From assembly GCA_028277985.1 (NCBI GenBank), contig JANQFG010000257.1, positions 1-39,135 on the forward strand: 39,135 bases of DNA, in the 5' to 3' direction. The notes beneath the pieces are model-generated. The model worked only from the letters and a program-made list of their open reading frames with translations. It was not told the origin of the DNA and did not search any database. A program made the position numbers and the translations under genes. Positions 9,555 to 18,303 of this stretch are shown one piece after another (position 1 is the first letter of the stretch; the number at the start of each line of letters is the position of its first letter). This DNA is from a bacterium. GTDB taxonomy: Bacteria > Desulfobacterota > DSWW01.

Positions 9555-11591
9555 TCATTTCGTAATCACCTGATCAGAGGCTTGAATCTGACACGCCTTG
9601 ATCCGATCCTCGGTAACACGTGCCGAGCACATGTCGTCGTAGATTTCCTGAATACGGCCTTCGGCCAGAATCTCGATCTCCCGACCGAGGAGGAGCCCTG
9701 TAGCGGGGTGTCTTATCTCAGGCCCTTCCCGGAAGAGAATGAACTTCTGCTCCGGAAGGAGCCCCTCGTTGCTGCCCACATTCAAGTAGTAACAGTTCCC
9801 TTCGCAGCGCAGCACCGTGCCTTCCACGAGCGGAAGCCCCTGTTTTAGCTTGTAAGCAAGCCCTTCCATCATGGCACGGATGCTCTCCAGGGATTTGTCC
9901 TCGCTGAAGGCGTCCTTGATCACCATGACCTCTGCGGTCTCCGTGTCGACGACTCTTGCCACGGCTTCAACGGAGTGAGGGGTCTCGAGCACGTGGCCGA
10001 GGATTGCTCCGTCTGCAGCCAGTATCCGGCCGACGCGGACGGCAGTCTTCTCCTCGGCGAGTTCGGAGGCAGAGAGCTTCATCTCATTCAGAGCATCCGC
10101 AAGGCGTTCCCGTTCAACCATATGAAAACGGCCCTGCCGGATCAGCGCAACGAGAAGGTTTTCGGTGACCAGACGGGCCCTCTCCCCGTTCGCATTGTCT
10201 GGAGGAAATGGGAGAAGGGAGAGATGCATCCTCTCTTCGAGCCCAAGGATACTCGGAATCTTGCGAAGTACGGACAGGGTCTTCGATGCCTCCCGGTCTT
10301 CGACATCACGGGCCGCGATCCGGATGAGGTTGTCCCCCTCCTCCAGACCGATCAGATAGCTGAAGAAGATATTGCGTCCGGACCTGTCCAGGAGGTGGTG
10401 GCCGTTGATTTCGATATCCTGAATCGGAACCGGTCCGGTGACACTCCCTTCCAGATAGAGGCTTTCATAGAGCAGGGTCATGCTGTCAGGAATGTCCTTG
10501 AGGACGATGCGGGGCGTTTCAGCTGACGATAACAACAACGCAAGAGCAGCGTCGGAGAGTCCTCGTGCGAGCCAGGCAAGCCGGATGGGCTTCCTGCTTC
10601 TCGCAGGCGATCGACCAAGAACAGGGATTTCACCGTGGGTGATATTGCCGACAACATCCTCGGCCACGACTTCGATCCTTGATTGGTGAGGAAGAACCTC
10701 CAAGGTCATCTCAAAACGATAGCTCTTGCCCAGTTCTCCGCTGATCGGCACCCCGTCTATCGTGATACCGGCGATCCCCGTGGCATCCCTGACTTCTCCC
10801 ATGACCATGTGCATGCCTTTTTGAGCACCGGTTACAGCCTTCATGGGCTCAAGGAAGAGAACGGGACCTGCCCGGTCCACCTGCACCGTGATCATCTCAC
10901 GGCTTTCTCTGCCCACAAGGTCACGGGCCAGGACCTCTATCCGGTTCGTTCCCGGGTTCACGGGAATGTCCAGAGAGAACGGGATTTCCCTCTCTGCAAG
11001 GAAGATGGGAATGGTTTTTCCATTGACCGAGATCTCGAATACGAATTGATCGTCTCTTGCGAATCCCCGGACGGGCAGGTTCAGGTCCTGTGTGAGAAGC
11101 CCATCCGATGGATGAAGGATCGTGATCGTCGGTACCGCCTTGTCCGACCCCGTATGCTCCAGCAGGGCCTTGCGAGCCTTGTTCAAGTAGTACTCGGCCT
11201 TGGCGGTTTCCTCGGTCGCCAGGGATCGTTCCAATTCGGTGATAGCTTCTCGATATCTGGCCTGCCGGAAGTAGACGATCCCCAGCTCTCTGTGGGGAAA
11301 GTAGTCGACAAAGTGCATGCCGTAGGTTCGGGCCCGTCGCTGATCCTCGTCGCGCAGCCTGATCGCCTCCGTGAGATCCCCGACAGCGTCCTCCCAGTAC
11401 TCTCCTTCCGCGTAGGAAACTCCACGCTCGTAGAAATTCCACCACGTGCGTCTCCAGATGAATCCGCTGGTAACACCGTATTCCTTCCCATCTCTGACGT
11501 AGGGGGGCTTCTTCTCTACCGCACACGAGGCAGAAAGGCATAGTACGAGGCTGAGCAGGGCGTACGAGGCTAAGAGGCTGGTCCGATTCAT
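9555..11591 (-). CDS. TPR / CsgG-like outer-membrane lipoprotein
   Basis: The start at 11591 overlaps the stop of the upstream CHAT gene as ATGA, and it gives a lipoprotein signal with lipobox LSAS-Cys23, so I prefer it to the longer frame from 11621. The mature 678-residue protein has TPR-like helices around residues 45-150 (ERGVSYAEGEYWEDAVGDL, then ELGIVYFRQARYREAI). Several Ig-like or cadherin-like beta repeats follow (LPVRGFARDD, IEVLARDLVGRES, IEVVAEDVVGN). A CsgG/FlgT-like region starts near residue 460 (MVERERLADALNEMKLS, then GRILAADGAILGHV). The C terminus resembles the FlgT C-terminal SH3-like fold (NVGSNEGLLPEQKFILF). It is probably lipid-anchored and works with the CHAT protein, which carries a related CsgG-like half. 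Confidence 0.83.
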   Translation of the reverse strand: MNRTSLLASYALLSLVLCLSASCAVEKKPPYVRDGKEYGVTSGFIWRRTWWNFYERGVSYAEGEYWEDAVGDLTEAIRLRDEDQRRARTYGMHFVDYFPHRELGIVYFRQARYREAITELERSLATEETAKAEYYLNKARKALLEHTGSDKAVPTITILHPSDGLLTQDLNLPVRGFARDDQFVFEISVNGKTIPIFLAEREIPFSLDIPVNPGTNRIEVLARDLVGRESREMITVQVDRAGPVLFLEPMKAVTGAQKGMHMVMGEVRDATGIAGITIDGVPISGELGKSYRFEMTLEVLPHQSRIEVVAEDVVGNITHGEIPVLGRSPARSRKPIRLAWLARGLSDAALALLLSSAETPRIVLKDIPDSMTLLYESLYLEGSVTGPVPIQDIEINGHHLLDRSGRNIFFSYLIGLEEGDNLIRIAARDVEDREASKTLSVLRKIPSILGLEERMHLSLLPFPPDNANGERARLVTENLLVALIRQGRFHMVERERLADALNEMKLSASELAEEKTAVRVGRILAADGAILGHVLETPHSVEAVARVVDTETAEVMVIKDAFSEDKSLESIRAMMEGLAYKLKQGLPLVEGTVLRCEGNCYYLNVGSNEGLLPEQKFILFREGPEIRHPATGLLLGREIEILAEGRIQEIYDDMCSARVTEDRIKACQIQASDQVITK

Positions 11592-14071
11592 TGGGTGGAC
11601 TCTGTTTTCAATACGCGGCATCCAGGGGTCACGAGATCAGGATGGCTCAGGATCTGCGCCGTTGCCCTGTCTTTTTCAACTTCAGCTACCCTTATACGGG
11701 CAAGGACCAGGCGCGGGTCTTCCTTGCCTGGAGGCAGGACATTCAGAAGGCTTTCTGTCTGGAGTCCTACCCGGCTTCCGATGTTCAGGATAGCGTTGCC
11801 AGGTGGCGATACAGAGACTACCTCTCCGCGCAAGGGGTAGTTAACGTCCACTTCCGAGAGGATCGCGTCCGCCAGAGGAGCGGCCATTTCGTCGATCTTC
11901 ATGCCCCTCTCAAAGGTCTCGTTCAGGGCAACCTTTAGCGACGTTGTCTCGGTCTCGATGAAACGCAGGTTCACTTGCACGGATTCCCCGTCCCTGTAGA
12001 GGCTGCCGTGCCCGATCAGGCGGGCCGAGAGGATCCGACCGATTCGGAGAGAGAAGGCTGCATCTGCGAGTATCCCGGTCGCAAGTTCCAGTTCCTCGAG
12101 GATCCGCTGGAGCAGAAGGCGGTCGACGACGCGTATGCGATGGGACCCCTTCAATTTGGATTGTAGACTGTTGAACAGGGCCTCTGTCTCTCCCGCCCGG
12201 CGAGAGAGGCCTCCACGCTCTTCAAAGCTGAGGATGGCCAGGGTCATGGGCCTGCTGGTCCAGTCGTCCCGGGCCGCCTCGAGGCCCTCGCCCTCCTTGG
12301 CATCCTCCCTGCTGGTGAGCAGGCCCACAAGCTCGTCGACCCTCCGGTTCCTTGCCTCATCCAACTCCAGGGCAAGCCGTTCCTCGATCTGCCTATGCAT
12401 GGCAAGGGCAATCTCATCCTCGGGATCCATGGCAAGGAGCCCATCCATGCAATTGCCCGCCTCCTGGTATCGGCCCAGCCGGTTCAGGGCAAGGCAGTAG
12501 TCGCTCTTCACAACCCTGTCCTCGGGATCGAAACCGAGAGCCTTCTCGTAGTGCTCGACGGCCTGCTCGACCTCACCGCTCGCGGCGTGGATCCTTCCTA
12601 TCCGACCGTGAAGGGATGCTAGCTGAATGCGTGTAGCCTCTCCTGATTCAATGGCATTTGTATACACTCTGAGGGCGTTCTCCAAATCACCCTTGCCGTA
12701 GAGGGTATCCTCCGTGCTGTTGAGGACCGAAGCTATCTGCCTCGCGTCTTTCATATAGTTGTAGGCGTAGGTTCCACCCAACAGAAGCAGAAGAACGACA
12801 ATCGCCGATATTCCGAAGGCAGCCCTCCTTCGCCCGGACTGTCCCGGCCTCCGACCGTCCGGCAGTTCTTCAAGTTGCCCCACCCTTTCTGCAGTCACCT
12901 CATCCGTTTGCCCACGTACGACCGTGCGGTCTTCCTGGGCACCGGCCTCGTCAAGACGAGGAGATTCCTGGTCCCCTTCCTCAGATTGTTCAGACTCCCT
13001 TACATACGAGAACGCGGGATCGCCATAGAGCATATACGTCGCCCAGACGATGGCCGATTCACCATAGTCCTGGATGATACCCTCTCGTGCCTTACGCAGG
13101 CTTGCCCCCACGGGCGTCCCCGAAGCAAGCTCCCTATAGAAGCGCATGGCGAATCGGCTGCTCGGCTCATCCGGAACCTCCCAGAAGGTACCCACATAGT
13201 GGTGGGCCCCCGCCAGGAGGCATGCATTGGCAAGTCCGAAGATCTGTTGGATGCTCCCTGCCTGCCGGGCATTCCACTCCTCAGTTTGCCCGGACCGGCA
13301 CCCATTGACAAAGACCAGAGAGGGAATTCCTCGACCACCACTCATCTCCGTGATCTCTGCCGCAGAGAGTTTCCCGTCCTTCATGAGCAACCCGCTCATG
13401 GATGGGTCATCCGGGATGTAGTCCGCGTGGCCGGCATAGTGCAAGATGTCGCCTTCCTTGAGGCGGCCCTTCAGCATTCCTGGCTCCACACGGGAGCTCA
13501 GAAGCTCGGCCTCGATCTTTCCCACATCCTCATCCAGCATGTCACGGATGAGCTGCCCCTCTCTGTATGCCGCCTGGAGGTCGCCACGCGGATCCGCAAC
13601 GAGCAGCATCCTCAGCGGCAGAGAGATTTCCCGTCCCAGGCTCTTGTAGACCTTCTGCTGGGTGCGGACCAGCCGTCCCATGTTCCATCGCCTGCAGAAG
13701 AACTGGCCACCGTCATACAGAAGCTCCCAGGGAATCTGCACGAGACCATTGTCGACCCGTACGACCATCTCGCTGGCCTTTGAGGCAAGCAGCAGCTCCC
13801 GTGTATCCGGGGGGAAAAGCTCGTCGAGGAGGACGCCTCCGAGCCGTTTGAGCTCCTTCAGGCTTCTCTCGGCCAATCGGCCGTCCCGGTTGTAGGCCTT
13901 CAGGACCTGAAAGAGCTCTCCGCAAAGCGCGTAGAGCCCCGGCCATTCGATTCTCTTGTATTCGTAATGATGCAGGGTCTGGCCCTGGAGCAGCGCCCCT
14001 TCCTGCGCACTGACCTTGATCTGCTCCTGCTCCCGGAAAATTTCCAGAAAAAGAAGGTTTGGCTGGCTCAT
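11588..14071 (-). CDS. CHAT-domain protease fused to TM helix, TPRs and CsgG-like domain
   Basis: The 827-residue product starts with a CHAT domain (caspase HetF associated with TPRs) spanning residues ~60-355. The putative catalytic His215 lies in HYAGHADY and Cys258 in FVNGCRSG. Other CHAT features are IPWELLYDG and GTFWEVPD...F. A charged linker leads to a transmembrane helix near 416-437, TPR-like helices near 445-590 (GKGDLENALRVYTNAI, GEVEQAVEHYEKALGFDPED) and a CsgG-like region near 600-760 (RVVDRLLLQRILEELELATG, then GRILSARLIGHG), followed by a FlgT-like C terminus. The CHAT domain is predicted to be cytoplasmic and the TPR/CsgG half periplasmic. GAGGAAGGTAAG precedes the ATG. The gene overlaps the lipoprotein gene by 4 bp, so the two are very likely translated as a unit. 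Confidence 0.87.
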   Translation of the reverse strand: MSQPNLLFLEIFREQEQIKVSAQEGALLQGQTLHHYEYKRIEWPGLYALCGELFQVLKAYNRDGRLAERSLKELKRLGGVLLDELFPPDTRELLLASKASEMVVRVDNGLVQIPWELLYDGGQFFCRRWNMGRLVRTQQKVYKSLGREISLPLRMLLVADPRGDLQAAYREGQLIRDMLDEDVGKIEAELLSSRVEPGMLKGRLKEGDILHYAGHADYIPDDPSMSGLLMKDGKLSAAEITEMSGGRGIPSLVFVNGCRSGQTEEWNARQAGSIQQIFGLANACLLAGAHHYVGTFWEVPDEPSSRFAMRFYRELASGTPVGASLRKAREGIIQDYGESAIVWATYMLYGDPAFSYVRESEQSEEGDQESPRLDEAGAQEDRTVVRGQTDEVTAERVGQLEELPDGRRPGQSGRRRAAFGISAIVVLLLLLGGTYAYNYMKDARQIASVLNSTEDTLYGKGDLENALRVYTNAIESGEATRIQLASLHGRIGRIHAASGEVEQAVEHYEKALGFDPEDRVVKSDYCLALNRLGRYQEAGNCMDGLLAMDPEDEIALAMHRQIEERLALELDEARNRRVDELVGLLTSREDAKEGEGLEAARDDWTSRPMTLAILSFEERGGLSRRAGETEALFNSLQSKLKGSHRIRVVDRLLLQRILEELELATGILADAAFSLRIGRILSARLIGHGSLYRDGESVQVNLRFIETETTSLKVALNETFERGMKIDEMAAPLADAILSEVDVNYPLRGEVVSVSPPGNAILNIGSRVGLQTESLLNVLPPGKEDPRLVLARIRVAEVEKDRATAQILSHPDLVTPGCRVLKTESTQ

Positions 14072-14524
14072 CTTACCTTCCTCGGGTATCGATGCACTCT
14101 GAAGACGTCACGCTGGAAGCCTCTGAGGGCGCCTTTCCGGTACGAGACTAACACAATGGAGCCCACCATGCACAGGCCCCCTTTCCCATAGAGGACGTTC
14201 CTCGAAGCTTGATCTTACAGAAGAACTTGCATCCGACGGATTTTCCACGTGCTCTGCAAATAGTCTATTAAAAACAGGCAATTGTCAGTCTTCATGAATC
14301 GCCCCAGGGACCATTCAAGAGTTTCGGAATGATTTGTAAGAAACCCTGACCCGACCCGTCTTCTCACGTAGAAACACTTCCAAGGTCCCAACACAGTCCG
14401 AGACGAGTCAGAAGAACTACCAACTAACTCACAGAAGAAAAGGAGGTATGCATGAGAAAGCCCTTCAGTCTCTTCTAGCAGGAAATCCAGCCATCACGAC
14501 CAACCGTAACAGAGGGGGTGACTT
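14072..14524. other. Divergent intergenic region with mini-ORF leader
   Basis: This 453-bp gap separates the minus-strand CHAT gene from the plus-strand jelly-roll gene, so it should hold both promoters. I could not assign convincing -35/-10 pairs. The stretch 14220-14440 is AT-richer than its surroundings. Near the right end an ideal AAGGAGGT precedes an eight-codon ORF (see the separate entry). Confidence 0.6.
14452..14478 (+). other. Eight-codon leader mini-ORF (MRKPFSLF)
   Basis: AGGAGG at 14441-14446 lies five bases before an ATG that opens MRKPFSLF followed by TAG. This is a better ribosome-binding site than the one of the real gene at 14525. The peptide looks like the start of a signal peptide. 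It may be a regulatory leader, or the relic of a gene start left by duplication. An alternative frame from ATG 14448 (26 codons) ends in an ATGA overlap with the start at 14525, which could couple translation, but its Shine-Dalgarno has no spacer. Confidence 0.4.
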
Positions 14525-16585
14525 ATGAAACCACTAGGCTTACTTTTCCGTTCTTTCATTGGACTTCTCGCTTTGACTCTTCTTTCGGCTCTTTCTTCAC
14601 CTGCCTTTGGGGCCACAACCCTGTGGATCGAGGACTTTGACGCGGTCGACTGGCCAACCAGATGGCACACCGATCAAGGAACCTGGGAGGTGGGCATTCC
14701 CTCAGTTGTGGGCCCGGCAATCGCCCACAGCGGGCAGAATTGCGCGGCAACGGTCATTGCAGGGAATTACAGCGAGGGCGTTGACAGCAGGTTCGTCCGA
14801 CACGCTTCCTTTGTAGTCCCCGCGGCCTCCGAAAATCCGCGTCTGCGGTTCTGGCATTGGTTCAGCTTCCACTGCTCGGATTACGGAAGGGTTCAGATAA
14901 GGCCCGATGGTGGAACTTGGGAAGACATCTCCGAGAAATACTCTTGGTATAGTAGTGGCGCCTGGACCAGGCCTCACTTGGATCTCACCGCGTATGCCGG
15001 TGAGTCGGTTGAGGTTGCATTCTATTTTCACTCTGAGAACAACGGTTCTTCCAGCTGTGGCTACGGGAGCGCAGACGTCGATGCCGGTTGGTATGTGGAC
15101 GACGTTACCGTAGAAACCGGTCCAGTTGTTTTGCCCGATCTGGAGGATTGGGAACAAGGCCTCGGAGACTGGGGGGTCTCGCGCGGCACGTGGGAGGTCG
15201 GGGTTCCGACAAGCGGACCTGCGAGTTGCCACAGTGGAACTGAATGTGCCGGGACTCGTTTGGACGGCAATTACTATGAAGCAGTGGACACTAGGTTGAC
15301 GAGTCCTCCGTTCACCGTCCCTGCGGCCTCTGAGAATCCTCGCCTACGGTTCTGGCACTGGTTCAGCTACCACTGCTCGGATTTCGGAAAGGTGCAGATC
15401 TTGCCCGACGGTGGAACCTGGGAAGACATCTCTACACAATACTCCTGGTACAGCAGCAATGTATGGAGCCGCGTCTACTTGGATCTTACTGCGTATGCAG
15501 GCCAGACGGTCCAGGTCGCTTTCTATCTTCACACTGAGAATAATGGTTCATCTAGCTGCGGCTATGGAAGCTGGGATACTGATGCCGGCTGGTTTGTGGA
15601 TGACATGACCATCGAGACAGGCGTCCCTATCATGCTCAACCCAGAAGACTGGGAACTGGGCCTCGGAGACTGGGGGGTTTCACGCGGGACGTGGGAGGTG
15701 GGAGATCCGACAAGCGGGCCAGGGAGCTGCTACAGCGAAAGTAAGTGTGCCGCAACTCGTTTGGGTGGCAACTATTATGAAAATGTGGACTCCTACCTGA
15801 TGAGTCCTCCTTTCTTCATTCCTGAAGGTGGAGACCAACCCGCTCTCCGTTTCCAGCACTGGTACAATTTCAATTGCAGCGATTACGGAGAGGTGAGAAT
15901 CAAGCCGGTGGGTGATGATACCTGGTACGGGCTGGATCAATACACGGGTACTAGCAGTGGAGTGTGGACTTCTCCTCATCTTGAACTCATCGACTACTCG
16001 GGGCAGACGGTCCAGGTCGCCTTCTTCTTCCATTCCAGGAACAATTCTTCATCCAGCTGTGGTTATGGCAGCCCGGATGTGGCGCCCGGCTGGTTCGTCG
16101 ATGATGTGCAGCTCACAGGATTCCCTTGCGTCGACAACGACGGAGATGGGTACGGGGATCTTGCGAACCCCAACTGCAGGTACCCCTCTTGGGACTGCGA
16201 CGACTCGGATCCGGACATCAATCCCGGGTTCGTTGAAGCCCCATTGAGCGATCCTGTATGTAGCGATCTCTTGGACAACGATTGTGATCGCCGCATTGAC
16301 TCTCAAGACGGAGGATGCTGCGAATGTGTAGACAACGACGGAGATGGATACGGGGATCCTGCGTGTCCGGACTGTGAGTATCCAGAGTGGGACTGCGACG
16401 ATTCTGATCCGACCAAGAACCTGGATTGCCCCATCTGGCCTGCAGACAATGCTGCTGCTGCTGCCTCCTTTGGTGCAGACGCTCAAACCACAAAAGCCTC
16501 AAGCCTGTTCAACAACTTCGTGTTCCTTATGATGCCCGTGGGAGCGGTTATCTGCATGAAGATGCTGCGCAGGAGGAAGAAGTAG
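14525..16585 (+). CDS. Secreted protein with three jelly-roll (MAM-like) repeats, MopE motifs and TM-RRRKK tail
   Basis: The signal peptide ends near SSPAFGA. The 686-residue protein then has three homologous units of about 170-185 residues (near 32-200, 208-380 and 388-545). Each has a GTWEVG(I/V/D)P opening, a LRF(W/Q)HW(F/Y) core, an SSSCGYGS loop and GW(Y/F)VDD(V/M) near its end. Those features fit MAM-like or immune-inhibitor-A-type carbohydrate/protein-binding beta domains. Two MopE-type motifs follow (DNDGDGYGD, WDCDDSDP). The tail AAAAASFGADAQ, a hydrophobic helix and LRRRKK resembles the CAAS tails of its neighbours but lacks the Cys. There is no catalytic motif, so surface binding or adhesion is likely. 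GAGGGGG precedes the start. Confidence 0.84.
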   Translation: MKPLGLLFRSFIGLLALTLLSALSSPAFGATTLWIEDFDAVDWPTRWHTDQGTWEVGIPSVVGPAIAHSGQNCAATVIAGNYSEGVDSRFVRHASFVVPAASENPRLRFWHWFSFHCSDYGRVQIRPDGGTWEDISEKYSWYSSGAWTRPHLDLTAYAGESVEVAFYFHSENNGSSSCGYGSADVDAGWYVDDVTVETGPVVLPDLEDWEQGLGDWGVSRGTWEVGVPTSGPASCHSGTECAGTRLDGNYYEAVDTRLTSPPFTVPAASENPRLRFWHWFSYHCSDFGKVQILPDGGTWEDISTQYSWYSSNVWSRVYLDLTAYAGQTVQVAFYLHTENNGSSSCGYGSWDTDAGWFVDDMTIETGVPIMLNPEDWELGLGDWGVSRGTWEVGDPTSGPGSCYSESKCAATRLGGNYYENVDSYLMSPPFFIPEGGDQPALRFQHWYNFNCSDYGEVRIKPVGDDTWYGLDQYTGTSSGVWTSPHLELIDYSGQTVQVAFFFHSRNNSSSSCGYGSPDVAPGWFVDDVQLTGFPCVDNDGDGYGDLANPNCRYPSWDCDDSDPDINPGFVEAPLSDPVCSDLLDNDCDRRIDSQDGGCCECVDNDGDGYGDPACPDCEYPEWDCDDSDPTKNLDCPIWPADNAAAAASFGADAQTTKASSLFNNFVFLMMPVGAVICMKMLRRRKK

Positions 16586-16615
16586 GCTTCCATCCAATCG
16601 ATGACAAGACTACGG

Positions 16616-16645
16616 GGGCGGTATCCACACGGGTGCCGCCCTTTT
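16616..16645 (+). terminator. Intrinsic terminator after the jelly-roll gene
   Basis: GGGCGGTA at 16616-16623 pairs with TGCCGCCC at 16634-16641 (8 bp, one G-T pair), followed by TTTTCTTT. It lies about 30 bases after the stop codon. Its sequence is closely similar to the terminator at 20604-20636. Confidence 0.8.
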
Positions 16646-16812
16646 CTTTGAAGATGTCAGATCAAGTCCGCCCTCTCAAAGATACGGCTCCCAAGCACTC
16701 AGTCGCCCGGGGCCCAACTCGACGAGCACAACAAGCAGCAAAAATGTTCTAAAAAGCCGGGCCAACGCCCAGACAAACAAACAGATGTTTTGTTTTCATT
16801 CCAGGTCTCCAA

Positions 16813-17493
16813 GTGTCATTTGGTCTCACACTACAGTTGGAGTTTGGTGTTCCGGTTGTGTGTCCAGCCGAGCCGGAGCCCAATCCAATCCCTAAGGACT
16901 ATGGCTGTTATACAACTGGATGTGAAGTCCCACCACAGACGGAGAGCGACCGCCTCTCTTTCCTCGGCACAAGTGGGGAGACCGTACGTTTCGGTGTCCT
17001 GCAGACAGCTGGCTACCTTGATCCGCGTTTGGAAAATCGGGACCCGGACGGAATCGTCGTTCTTGATACGAATTGCACGGCAAACTGATGTTCACTGCGA
17101 CTCGATCAACCGCTTAGCGAGACAGGCACGTAACCATGTCCGATGTAGGCAGCAACAGTACGGGGAGCTATATCCTTCAGTTAGAGAGAATTCCACCCAC
17201 AGATGATCCTCCTGGATTGCCATATGATGCCCCTGCAAGTGACACAGTCAGTCCTGCCACGGTACTATCAAATCACATTAGAATGCCTCTTCGGTTCGTG
17301 CCCGCTCTGCACGGATAGCGACAGCGACGGTTATGGTGATCCGGCAAGCTCCCATTGCACTCACGCCGAACTAGACTGTGACGACGGAAATGCGGGTGTG
17401 AATCCGGGCGCATCCGAGGATTGCGGAAACGATGTCGATGAGAACTGCGATGGGTCGGCTCCTGACTGTGGCTCTTGCGCGGAGGCACCCTGA
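16813..17493 (+). pseudogene. Decayed PPC-MopE surface protein gene
   Basis: Pieces of one protein can be read by switching frames. Frame 1 gives DRLSFLGTSGETVRFGVL and LDPRLENRDPDGIVVLDTNC, then stop codons near 17086 and 17131. Frame 3 continues at 17136 with SNSTGSYILQLERIPP and PYDAPASDTVSPAT. Frame 1 resumes near 17260 with QITLECLFGSCPLC, a MopE motif (DSDSDGYGDPAS, LDCDDGNAGVNPGASEDC) and ends in CGSCAEAP without a TM tail. Joined, the order is the classic PPC fold (GTYT...TGSY.LQLER) plus MopE repeat seen in neighbouring intact genes. No signal peptide is found, so the 5' end is also lost. At least two frameshifts and one or two stop codons make a pseudogene the simplest reading; a short coding fragment is the alternative. 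Confidence 0.75.
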
Positions 17494-17543
17494 ATTACTT
17501 GAATCGGTGATTAACCATCTGCAGTCGTACCTTGCATATTCCC

Positions 17544-17578
17544 AAGGACATGCATCCGTCTGTCGGATGCATGTCCTT
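17544..17578. repeat. Perfect 15-bp inverted repeat between convergent units
   Basis: AAGGACATGCATCCG at 17544-17558 is followed by a 5-base loop and its exact reverse complement at 17564-17578. It lies between the end of the pseudogene and the end of the minus-strand transglutaminase gene, a position expected for a bidirectional terminator. Neither side has a T-run, so it may instead stabilise mRNA ends or bind a protein. Confidence 0.75.
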
Positions 17579-17645
17579 CTCATGGTGCCTTCCGGCAAGT
17601 CGTCGAAGTAAAGGGGATAGTGGACAACAACGATCAGCGAGTCCG

Positions 17646-18296
17646 TTACCACTCGGCCGGTGGGACCTCTTTTTCGCGCTCATCTCCCAATCGTTCCGGA
17701 AGATGGGGCCAGAGCGCCCTGCGACTGGAGAAACGCCTCAATAGGGAAACGATCTGCGGAGCAGGTTTTGAGAAGACAGTGTCATAGGTGAACTCGCCAC
17801 TCGAGGAATCCGTTCGGAACTCGAGCTGTTCCTGCTCGATCCCGAATCGGGCATTGACCCGGCCTGCGCTGCCGCGGGCATCCACGCGGATCCAGCGTCC
17901 GAGGCTTGGGAGATAAAGGCCATTGAGCCCGTGCAGAGCCAGGCCCCCCGTGGCGGAATCCTGGGTAAGCACCTGGTAACAGAAGCCCGCCGGTGTGCCG
18001 ACGGCGCGCAGAAGGGCTGCCAGGAGATGGCTCTTGGCAAAGCAGATGCCCGTGCCTACATGGAGCACCTCACTGGCAGAACACGTCACAATGTCGGAAT
18101 CGATATCCTTCGAGTGCGGGATCTCATCCCGTACCCATTCGAATAGACGCTGGGCCCTGTCGATCTCGGACCCCAGGCCCAGCGTAAGTTCCCGTGCTTT
18201 TGAAGACACTGAGGGAGTCACCCAGTCAACGACGGTCTCGCTGATCAGGTACTCCCTCAGGTCTGTAGTTTCCGGTTTCACCATGTTCCGACACAT
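17646..18296 (-). CDS. Transglutaminase-like (papain-fold) protein
   Basis: I chose ATG 18296 because AAGAGAG lies 3-9 bases upstream and it sits 7 bases after the stop of the upstream gene; frames from 18341 would run into that gene, and ATG 18284 is another option. The 216-residue product has the transglutaminase-core layout: Cys in GTGICFAKSHLLAALLRAVG, His in ALHGLNGLYLP and Asp in WIRVDARG. This triad order matches small transglutaminase-like cysteine proteases and related enzymes. No signal peptide is visible, so it is probably cytoplasmic. Substrate is unknown. It is probably co-transcribed with the secreted protein upstream. Confidence 0.78.
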   Translation of the reverse strand: MCRNMVKPETTDLREYLISETVVDWVTPSVSSKARELTLGLGSEIDRAQRLFEWVRDEIPHSKDIDSDIVTCSASEVLHVGTGICFAKSHLLAALLRAVGTPAGFCYQVLTQDSATGGLALHGLNGLYLPSLGRWIRVDARGSAGRVNARFGIEQEQLEFRTDSSSGEFTYDTVFSKPAPQIVSLLRRFSSRRALWPHLPERLGDEREKEVPPAEW

Positions 18297-18303
18297 AACT
18301 CTC

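Noticed and set aside
9510..9848. 112-residue plus-strand ORF after the porin gene
   Set aside because: Nearly all of it is antisense to the C-terminal end of the CsgG-like lipoprotein.
10683..11543. 286-residue plus-strand ORF within the lipoprotein gene
   Set aside because: Antisense to the TPR/CsgG-like lipoprotein with lipobox and ATGA overlap; no ribosome-binding site or domain.
12875..13783. 302-residue plus-strand ORF within the CHAT gene
   Set aside because: Antisense to a clear CHAT domain with His and Cys motifs; codon pattern fits the minus strand.
17136..17318. Separate 60-residue CDS
   Set aside because: It is the middle piece of the decayed PPC gene, continued from and into another frame, with no ribosome-binding site.
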